From Diphasiastrum complanatum (lineage: Eukaryota; Streptophyta; Lycopodiopsida; Lycopodiales; Lycopodiaceae): 64,000 bases of DNA. This document shows positions 37,914 to 64,000 of the stretch, in pieces. Each line of letters opens with the position of its first letter. Position 1 is the first letter of the stretch. The notes beneath the pieces were generated by a model. The model had not been told where the DNA came from and did not search any database. It saw only the letters and a list, made by a program, of their open reading frames with translations. The translations under genes were made by a program, and so were the position numbers. The stretch lies in assembly GCA_029204225.1 (NCBI GenBank), contig CM055106.1, positions 21,025,285 to 21,089,284 on the forward strand, read 5' to 3'.

Positions 37914-38885
37914 TAAAACGTGGGGATGACTGGCAGTGGAAGCTTGAGCGTAGGCGTGTAGGAACGGAAATGCAACAGTTAGCAGCATAAATATTTAAGA
38001 TGAATCATTCATACAAAATTGCACAAATGAGCAATACAATAGTGAGACAAAACTTGCACTCTGAGTAATATCAACAGTGAGTACAATGGCTTAAAAACTT
38101 CAGCTTGTTGAACGTGATAACGCTGGCTACAGAAGAACTTTGATTATAATGTTAAAACAACACTTACATTGCTTGATTCAGCTAGTAGTATATATTTACA
38201 AGTGTCTTCAAAAATATCTTACAAGCATTGAATGCTATTTACGCTAGTCTTTGTATATGTACAAAGTGGATACCCGCCCCTGGGATATTTAGCGGTCCAG
38301 CTGTTTTTAGGGTTGATGATAAGTTGGCGACATCGGTCTACCACTGTTGGGAAAAACGGGAAGGTGCCCTTGAACAGAAAAAGCATGTAAATCCCGAAGG
38401 TGCGAAAATCCCGAATGTCATAAAACATGGGGATGACTGGCAGCGGAAGCTTGAGCGTAGGCATGTAGGAACGGAAATGCAACAGTTAGCAGCAGAAATA
38501 TTCAAGATGAATCATTCATACAAAATTGCGCAAATGAACAATACAATAGTGAGACAAAAATTGCACTCTGATTAATATCAACAGTGATGAGTACAATGGC
38601 TTGAAGTGATAACTTCAGCTTGTTGAGCGTGATAACACTGGCTACAGAAGAACTCTGATTATAATGTTAAAACAACACTTACATTGCTTAATTCACCTAG
38701 TAGTATATATTTACAAGTGTCTTAAAAAATATCTTACAAGTATTGAATGTTATTTACGTCAGTCTTTGTATATGTACAAAGTGGGTAACCGCCCTTGGGA
38801 TATTTAGCGGTCCAGTTGTTTTTAGGGTTGATGATAAATTGGCGACGTCGGTCTGCCACTGTTTGGAAAAATTTTTGGAAGTAAA
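37914..38885. repeat. Two-copy tandem duplication, period about 507 bp
   Basis: TAAAAC.TGGGGATGACTGG at 37,914 recurs at 38,421. Both copies continue through GGAAATGCAACAGTTAGCAG, AGTGAGACAAAA.TTGCACT, TAGTATATATTTACAAGTGT and TATTTAGCGGTCCAG.TGTT to CCACTGTT.GGAAAAA. The minus-strand frames in both copies are related to each other but show no known domain. Confidence 0.88.
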
Positions 38886-38889
38886 TTTG

Positions 38890-39700
38890 ATTTGCGAATA
38901 TTCGGCTAGATCTACTCACGATGTGGTGTAGTATAGAGAGCATCATCCACTTTCTAAGTTTCTACCAAGCTTCAAACGGAGAGCGAAAATAGAAAACAAT
39001 GATGAAAGCACTAAGGCTTACCCAACTAGTGCTCGAAATAGAAACGAAACTAACTAAGATGACAAAATACAAAACCTTACTAAGGCTTACCCAACTAGCA
39101 AGGTGATTAAACTAAATCCTAGATTAACACCCAAAGGGATTGAAAAGATAGATTGCGGCTAAACTAAGCATCAATCAATTAAAAACATGCCACAATAAAA
39201 GAACCAATGAAAGGAGACAAGAGGAGGCTCGAGCACATTTCCTCAAGCTATGCACCTTCCAATGGGAACACAAGTGAAATAGCAAGATAATCTCAAAAAT
39301 AGAGAACTTGATAGCTTAATCTTAAAAGTGTTATTTACAAGGCAAATACCTCTCCTTTTATGGCAGGGAAGGTCTTTCATAAGTATCCGTTAACTTATGA
39401 GACTAATCTATTTCTAGCCTTTCTAGAACTTCTAACTTAGGATTTAGAACTTCAAAGTTTCTTAACTTAGGAAAACTTGAGACAAAATATTTCTAATCTT
39501 AAGTTTCCTAAGTCTAAGCTCTAAATCTAAGTTTAAGCTATTTTATTATTTTTTAAGCTTCTACTCATGGGCTTACAAACACATGTCATGTCGGAAGTTT
39601 ATTAACAGACACTTGTACGTGGGCTTACAAAACACATGCCACGGAGTTTTATTTCTCTCTTTTTTATTTTTTTTTGTGTTAGCACATATGCTAACATTAT
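38890..39700. other. Non-coding stretch
   Basis: Contains a repeated AAGGCTTACCCAACTAG phrase (39,013 and 39,084). No gene was recognised. Confidence 0.35.
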
Positions 39701-39708
39701 CCCCCTCC

Positions 39709-40215
39709 TTATTGGATTGGTGGTCCCACACCAATCGAAGTCTTTTCTTCTTGGATCTTCTGTGCTTCTTGGAGGCGAGAGTGTTGTTGTCGGGAGTGGT
39801 AGATTGTGGTGTTGATGACCTCCATCATTTGCCACCGTAGTTTGTTTAGGAAGGGCATTGGTTTGTAATAATGGAACATACCCTGTAGAAAGTTGTGGGT
39901 TTTCCATAGCTTCACCATATCAACGTGCAGGGCTGAAGTGAGTGCAGCGCGATAATAAACCCTTGCTATGCTGATGTGGTCTTCTTGCGTTCGCAGTGGT
40001 TTATTGATATCAAGGGCTATTGGGGGTAGCCCTCGATCCCAAAAACCCTTGAGTTCTGTCAGAAATGCTACCAAGCCGCAATTGTCTCATCGGTATCAGC
40101 ATCATCCTCGGGATCACATTGAAGAGCACGCCGAACAGCATCATCTGGATCAATGTCTGGCTCTACCTCATGATCGGCCGCTGCAACCAGGCACTCATCA
40201 AGATTGACCTGCAGA
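39709..40215 (-). pseudogene. Unrecognised frame downstream of a gypsy integrase
   Basis: The minus strand gives an acidic segment (VNLDECLVAAADHEVEPDI, DPDDAVRRALQCDPEDDADT) in one frame from about 40,215. A frameshift near 40,075 leads into a 121-codon frame rich in aromatic and charged residues (ELKGFWDRGLPPIALDI, YYRAALTSALHVDMVKLW). It lies downstream of the integrase fragment in the same orientation. It may be an extra ORF of that retrotransposon or captured host sequence. Confidence 0.4.
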
Positions 40216-40271
40216 AGTCAATCATTCGTGAGAATAGACGAAGCAACCATGAGGGCATTAAACTAAATGTC

Positions 40272-41127
40272 TTAAATTAATACGAAAGCAAATGATAGAG
40301 CATAGACATATACCTGCAAGAGTAGGGAGCCTACGCATCCTACCCTTATGCTCGTATCATTATGATACATAACATTATCTCCCACATAAGACTTCCTTCT
40401 ATGAAAAAAGCTAGGAAATCTAAGTCTCAAATCGTCTTCTTTCTTCCAGATGTCCTCATCATCTGACTTACCTTTCCAACAAATTAGATGTTCAAAAACT
40501 AAATGATCTCTCAGTTGAAGACATCGGGTATCCATGATCCTATTTGGTTCATGGGGTACAAAAGTAGTCAAATCCTCCAATAACCCTAGATCATCTGTGG
40601 GAATCAGGTTATCCTTTCCACCAAGTCGTTCATTTAAACGACTAACATGGAATACAGGATGGACCTTAGTTCCAACTAGAAGTTCTAGTCGATACGCAGC
40701 CCTACCAATCTTGTTATCCACCTTGAAAGAACGCTATAACGTGGAGATAACTTCAGATATTTCCCTGTTCGAAGTGTCTTAGAGTCTTTTGAGATTCTAA
40801 GATACACCCAATCACCGATCTCAAATTGTTGAGGAGAGGGCTTTGGTTAACATAGAATTGGACTCAATCCTGAGCCGATTTAATGCTTTCCCTAGCCACC
40901 TCCAACATTTCTTGCATATCATGCAAAAAATCTGCTGCAGCTTGTACCTTGAGACCTTTGAGTCCAACTGAGATAGGAAAACGAGGCTGAAAGTCGTACA
41001 AGAGCATAAAAGGACTAAAACTAGTGGTAGAATGTTTCATACGATTGTATGCAAAGTTGATCATTGGGAGGTACTTTAAACAAGCTTCAACTAAATTTGT
41101 AGATTTGAAGAAGCTTAAAACAACCAT
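40272..41127 (-). pseudogene. Ty3/gypsy integrase C-terminal relic
   Basis: Minus strand. LKYLPMINFAYNRMKHSTT and FSPFMLLYDFQPRFP (41,127-40,864) match the end of the gypsy integrase core. FEIGDWVYLRISKDSKTLR and KYLKLSPRYS follow in a second frame, then [31 protein letters not shown] to 40,272. This order is the normal C-terminal integrase domain. At least two frameshifts occur; the catalytic N-terminal part and RT are absent. Confidence 0.88.
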
Positions 41128-41129
41128 AC

Positions 41130-42296
41130 TTTCTTTTCAAGAAATAAAAAAAAAACTTAATATTAATTAAGCTTTATAGATTTGCATGAACATAGAAGTT
41201 AAAGAAAGGATAGCAACTAGTCATAAAACAACTAGTTCCAATCTTTAACAACAAGGTCAATCTTTTCAAAAATAACTTGAAACAAAGGTTTAAGAAAACC
41301 AAATAACCACATTCCATTAAAAGGAATACCATAACCGCAAAAGCAATAAAAGGAACGTGTGCACCTCGAAAAGGAAATTGGCTGCTCTAATATCAAATGT
41401 TACAACTCTCTTAGATCTCCGACTGCCTTGAAGGTTATCGCACACCCCAAATTAGTGACGACGCACCGTATCTGCCCATCCATAGGGTCACAACTGACCC
41501 ACCCCCATGCACTAGAGCTATCGACATCACATGCCTGATCAAACCTCGTACGATAACTAGCATCCCATACCACCTTCCATCACTCTTGGCTCTCCCTAGC
41601 ACACATCTCCTGGCCTGGACATACATCCTAGCTAATGCACGTGCTCTCCATCCACTAACTCCCGAGTAGACTGAGTGAATAGCAAAAGGGAATCCCCACC
41701 ACTATATAGACATAGCATAGTGAGTCCCATCAAGCATGGTCCTGCCGGCGACACGTGGCCACCTAGGATGGTGATGCATGTGGCACCAAAACTTATCAAT
41801 AACGCGTCATGCCCCTTGTGAGGTCATCATTGAAGGGCGTACTGCTATGGTACATAACACTAAGGTTGTCAAGCTTAGTGTGGGATCTAAAAGTGAAATG
41901 GCTTAGATCTAGGGGTATGATTTATTATCCTTTCTTCTTCTTTTTGGTGTTTTCTTGGTTTTGTTTTTCCCTTTTCTCTGTTCTTGGTTTCTTTGGCTTA
42001 TCTAGGCATCTTTGGCTCTAGATCTTCTCCTCAAGAGGCTGATCTTCTCAAGGGAGGTGAACAATGGAAGGGAACTACCTAAGGATCTTAGTGATCACCC
42101 CAAAATAAAGATCTAGCACCTATTTTGCTTGTGTATGTGTGGATTAGTTTATCTAGAATGATGAGTGCTTGTGCTAAGATTATTCATGATTGTGATAGAT
42201 CGATTAACAAAAGCATAACAAGCATTCATCATCCACAATAGAGTCACACACATTCAAAATAGGTGGGCCTTTGCAAGCAAAATGTAGGAAAGAGGA

Positions 42297-42298
<2 letters not shown>
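41130..42298. other. Non-coding repeat-like stretch
   Basis: No coding motif. Probably old gypsy or LTR-derived DNA; a small T-rich run lies at 41,930-42,000. Confidence 0.35.

Positions 42299-42299
<1 letters not shown>

Positions 42300-42361
<62 letters not shown>
42300..42361. repeat. (CT)n microsatellite, about 31 units
   Basis: Pure CT tract preceded by AGGAAAGAGGAGATTT. Confidence 0.97.
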
Positions 42362-42362
<1 letters not shown>

Positions 42363-42526
42363 AATGAAAAAGGTGGTTCAAAAATGGTGTCACATGCCCT
42401 TATATAGACATTCATAAGGTTAGGGTTTTTGATTCACCCAAAACCATGTGCCATAACAACTTGACTTTAGAAAGTTTTTAAAACCAAATTGCATTTTTAG
42501 CTACTTGAGTCCCTTTTTGCTTCTGG

Positions 42527-42901
42527 CCCCCAAGCTATGGACCACGACCAATGCTCAATAGGAGAGAGATGTCGCTCCGACAACATAATGCTACAATAAT
42601 CAAAAGCCTACACTAGTGAGAGCCCTATGGGAATATTTATACCCTCCAAGGCCCATATGCACTACTAGTAGTGCACTATAACACCTCACTAGACACATCA
42701 TTAGTCTAATTGGGCCACCTCATCCACTTTCGCTATGAATGACTGTTAGACCCATACAAATCCACCATCTTGAGTTTTTGGCCTCCAACCATTAATTATG
42801 ACTTTACCCCTCATAATTATAATTAATTTATGGGTCGAGGTAGGCCTACTGACCTCGTTACAGGACAATAATCCGAGATCAGTTTCAATGTGGGCATGAC
42901 A
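42527..42901 (-). repeat. LTR-like repeat family 'TGTCATGCCC', copy 2
   Basis: Reverse-oriented relative to 27,595. Shares CCCCCAAGCTATGGA, CACTAGTGAGAGCCC and CACTACTAGTAGTGCACTAT, and ends GGGCATGACA. The part around the CACGCTAGGG block is more decayed than in copy 3. Confidence 0.7.
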
Positions 42902-43222
42902 TTTATTTATTGGCATTGCATTAAAGCATCTGCGATACTTTTTTTTGAAGTTGTAGATGGCTTGTTGTGTACACATAAGTTTCACCATGGGTTATAAATT
43001 GGCCTTTCAAGCTAGGAAAAATATTAGATGAATAATCAATAAATGATTTACATGGCCCATGAACATGTAGATGCATCATACAATTTGGTCTAGAGGCATT
43101 TCAATGGTCTCTATAAAGTCTTCACAACAGGATTCTAGTCTAAGCATACCATACAAAGCAACCACACATGGGAACCGGTGGAGGTTAAACCAACCCAACC
43201 AAACCTAGATTGTACAGATCTA

Positions 43223-43605
43223 GCCCCCAAGCTATGGATCAATCAGAGTCATGGAAAGAGGAGTCACACCAGCAGCAAGTAGCTACTCATCACAAATCAA
43301 GCATACACTAGTGAGAGCCCAATAGGTATACTTATACCCTCCAAGGCCCATGCACCACTAGTAGTGCACTGTGACACCTCACTGGACACCTCTGCAACCT
43401 ATCTGGGCCATGTCATCCAGTTCCCCAATGACTCACTGATAGACCCATACCAATCCACCATCAAGTGTTTAGGCCTACAACCATTAATTATGACCATGTA
43501 CAGTTAAGGGCCCCAATTTCCTTACAGTCACAATTAACTTATGAGTTGTTGGTCTACCGATCCCTAGCGTGGACACGCTACCCGAGACCAGTCATGGGCA
43601 TGACA
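43223..43605 (-). repeat. LTR-like repeat family 'TGTCATGCCC', copy 3
   Basis: Same orientation as copy 2 and only about 320 bp from it. Holds the fullest version, ending GTCATGGGCATGACAG. The spacing of copies 2 and 3 would suit a TRIM-type element, but no primer-binding site or polypurine tract was recognised between them. Confidence 0.75.
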
Positions 43606-43609
43606 GTCT

Positions 43610-44714
43610 CCTTCACCTTTCCTAATTTGTTTTAATATGATAGATAACACATGGCTAATAACAATACCATACACGACCCATTTATACGACTTCGTCAAGT
43701 TTAAGGATATATTGTAGGCCATGCGGTTGCACTACTCTCTCCATGTAGTCTTTTCTCATTGAATTTATGCATAAATGATCAAAGAGATTCAACGAACTTT
43801 TTTGAAAATCCCCAAATACAAATATTGAAGTGCTTTACAATTTGAATAACATCACTCAATATTTGTAAGTGTCTCAAATGCGATTTTTTGTAGGATTTTG
43901 GAATAGATCTACACTAGTTGAACGATTTAAGAAAGTTGTAAGCTCTCTCCAACTATGCGTTCTAGAAAGCTTTCATATTTACTCCTTGTTGAGTGACTCA
44001 TTGGCACTTGTCATTGCTCCTAAAGACCTTGTAATGACTCGCCACTATGACCACTATCAACAGAATCATTTATACTCTAGGGATTTAATATATAAGATGT
44101 TGAATATCTAGTCAAAAGAAGTCAGAGTCAAGATCATCCAAATATAAACATTCTAACTTAATGGATATGACGATTTGTAAGGTCCTTTTTACTACGACTT
44201 GGGTGTTGATTCTTGTAAGGATCTCAATGATTTAGAAACTAGAAGAGTAGATGATTTCTTAAGAGTTTGAAATGAAAACCTAGGAAAGAGGGTCATAGGG
44301 GCGCTTAAATCAAGTTTGAATGGAAAGCATTTTTTTGACACAACCATTGTTGACTACAAAGGTAATTATTTAGAATATGGTAGATGAATTTGTTTTGAAT
44401 GTTCTAAGGCCAAAATGGGCATTTAACACAAATTTTGGCACCACAATCATGCACATATGCCAAAGCCTATTATAGTGAAACTTTTTACAATGGATTAGTC
44501 AAGGCCAATTGATATACCAAAGTTCGAACTACCATTGCCATTGCTCAAGGGGCCAACAATAACCACTTTGGTTTTTCTCAAACTTGACACGAAGTTGACT
44601 AAGGTTAAATGAATATTGAAACAATACATTTTCTTCAGATAGACGCTTGGCCAAGTCAATTATTGGCAAAAACATATTATAAATGGCAAAATTGTAATAA
44701 GCACTTAAAAACTC
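43610..44714. other. Stretch with an 80-codon frame of unknown origin
   Basis: The plus frame at 43,869-44,111 (FFVGFWNRSTLVERFKKVV..) is followed by further broken frames to about 44,600. I cannot identify a family. It may be a decayed transposon ORF. Confidence 0.3.
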
Positions 44715-44717
44715 TAA

Positions 44718-44880
44718 GGGTGGCTACCGGCAAGTCCCTTTGCCTGGTCCTTTCACTTGCCACCCATTTTTTGAACCTTGGCAACTAAGTTGATGGTGAT
44801 CACCCCCATTTCACATTTGGTTGATAAGTGCTAAATGAAGGCTACAATATGATTGGCCCATTTGAATCTTGACATACGAT
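44718..44880 (+). mobile_element. Truncated Tourist-like MITE
   Basis: TAA then GGGTGGCTACCGGCAAGTCC, followed by sequence parallel to the 5' half of the next element (CCCATTTTTTGAA..TTGGCAA, AAGTGCTAAATGAAGG, TGATTGGCC). No right terminal repeat. Confidence 0.65.
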
Positions 44881-44906
44881 TTATAAGAAAATAAAGGTGA
44901 GCCTAA

Positions 44907-45248
44907 GGGTGGTTTCAGACTAGAGGCAAGTCCATTTGAATTGCCGCCCATTTTTTGAAGTTTGGCAAGTGAGTTGACGGGCAATGGACTACCAACTTCC
45001 TTTCAAACTTGGCTAGCAAGTGCTAAATGAAGGGTCACAATCTGATTGGCCAGTTGAAATCCTCAGCATCCCATCGGTCCATTTTTGTTAAGTTGCCCTT
45101 CACAGCTCAACATGTCAGGCAATGTTCCCAGGCCCAAAAAATGTTCTCGAATTGGGTCTACGTGGAATGTGTCAGATTACTCCCTCGACAAATGAAAAGA
45201 CTTTATTTTAAATTTGGGACTTGCTAGGCAATGCCTTCGAAACCACCC
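44907..45248. mobile_element. Tourist-like (PIF/Harbinger) MITE with TAA target duplications
   Basis: 342 bp bounded by perfect 10-bp terminal inverted repeats GGGTGGTTTC...GAAACCACCC, each flanked by TAA (44,904-44,906 and 45,249-45,251). TAA is the usual target of PIF/Harbinger MITEs. Inner parts of the ends are also loosely inverted (GGCAAGTCC near the left end, GGGACTTGC near the right). Its right end lies 258 bp upstream of the methyltransferase start codon, so it sits in the probable promoter. Confidence 0.82.
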
Positions 45249-45384
45249 TAAATTTGCTCCCTCTTCTCAACTACACACTAAGCGTATTTGTAGATTGAAA
45301 CCATACATGTTAATGTCAATTGTGGATTGTCATGCCAAAATTGACCTAAAGGGATTTAATTGACTGTCCATTCTATAGATAGAT

Positions 45385-45425
45385 CTCTTATTTATAATAA
45401 TAGCTTGCCAATCAATATATACCCA
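45385..45425 (+). promoter_or_regulatory. Possible TATA region of the RlmN-type gene
   Basis: ATTTATAATAA at about 45,390 and AATATATAC at about 45,414 lie 85-120 bp upstream of the proposed start codon, a reasonable plant TATA distance. There is no experimental or comparative support. Confidence 0.25.
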
Positions 45426-45506
45426 TATACATACACCTTATGTCCCTAGCTTTAAAGCCTTTTGCTTGGATCTGCCTTTGATAAAGAGCATTGGCAGGCA
45501 GCGGCT

Positions 45507-63541
<18,035 letters not shown>

Positions 63542-64000
63542 GTGAGGATCCTCTTGTCTTTGTACAACACCTAGTCTACAGCCCCACCATTTTATTTCTA
63601 GGCAACAGTCCTTATCTTGTATTCTTACAATACAATCACACATTATGTGGTACAAGCGTGATTCTAAAACAAGCTTCAAAGCATGAGAATGCTTCTCAAA
63701 GCATCATTTAAATACAGTGAAATTGATTTTCTGAAATGGTGTGGCATACTAGTATGGGACCATGTTCCAGAAAAGTTTGCACTAACTTTTGATAGCATGA
63801 TGATGATTAGTTTAAAGGGTTTGCTGAAATGCCGCTAACACAGTGTTGTCTTGAAAAACAAAGCCTCCAAGTACAATGGGCTCATGTGCCTCACTTCAGA
63901 CTTCCAATCCCTTGTCAGGGCTTACTTATCATAAAAACTCAGATTCTAAATTGATGAGCTGGTCAGTCAGGAAATTATTCCACTTCATGTGTGTTAATTG
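63542..64000. other. Intron after exon 8, runs off the window
   Basis: No further exon of the methyltransferase is recognisable before the edge. No repeat was identified. Confidence 0.45.

Overview
The window looks like nuclear DNA of a land plant, most likely a flowering plant. The reasons are one host gene with long GT-AG introns, decayed Ty1/copia and Ty3/gypsy retrotransposons with the plant-type tRNA-Met primer-binding site, a Tourist-type MITE, and very long (GA)n/(CT)n microsatellites. Nearly every transposon is broken by stops and frameshifts, so transposition here seems old. An early-diverging angiosperm with old, decayed repeats (for example Amborella-like) would fit, but that is a guess. 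No CRISPR array, rRNA gene or bacterial-type operon is present.

Layout. 0-15.7 kb is repeat-rich and gene-poor: tandem repeats, a foldback element, a TRIM-like element at 6.5-7.6 kb, two oppositely oriented copia leader regions with primer-binding sites, and three long GA/CT tracts. 15.7-21.4 kb is a mosaic of two copia fragments joined back to back and an unusual, unclassified reverse-transcriptase relic on the minus strand. 21.5-29 kb holds a 0.5-kb direct repeat pair, a deleted copia gag/pre-integrase fragment and a broken basic ORF. 29-36 kb is mostly low-copy non-coding sequence with a tRNA-like fold, a 0.55-kb inverted repeat, a roughly 130-bp tandem array and two possible minus-strand exons of an unrecognised gene. 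36-45.3 kb is again repeats: a GC-rich island, AT-rich short repeats, a 507-bp tandem duplication, a gypsy integrase fragment, LTR-like repeats and a MITE.

45.5-64 kb carries the one confident protein-coding gene: a plus-strand, probably organelle-targeted RlmN-type radical-SAM rRNA/tRNA adenine-C2 methyltransferase. Eight exons can be read in phase over 18 kb (45,507 to 63,541), and the gene runs off the right edge. Its introns (up to 7.46 kb) host two gypsy integrase relics in opposite orientations, an 86-bp tRNA-derived SINE-like insertion with a perfect 14-bp target duplication, several tandem duplications, and one repeat that occurs in opposite orientations in introns 1 and 6. The most notable items are this gene architecture, the intronic inverted pair, the odd RT relic, the tiny SINE-like element, and repeated GA-tract expansion inside one member of transposon copy pairs.
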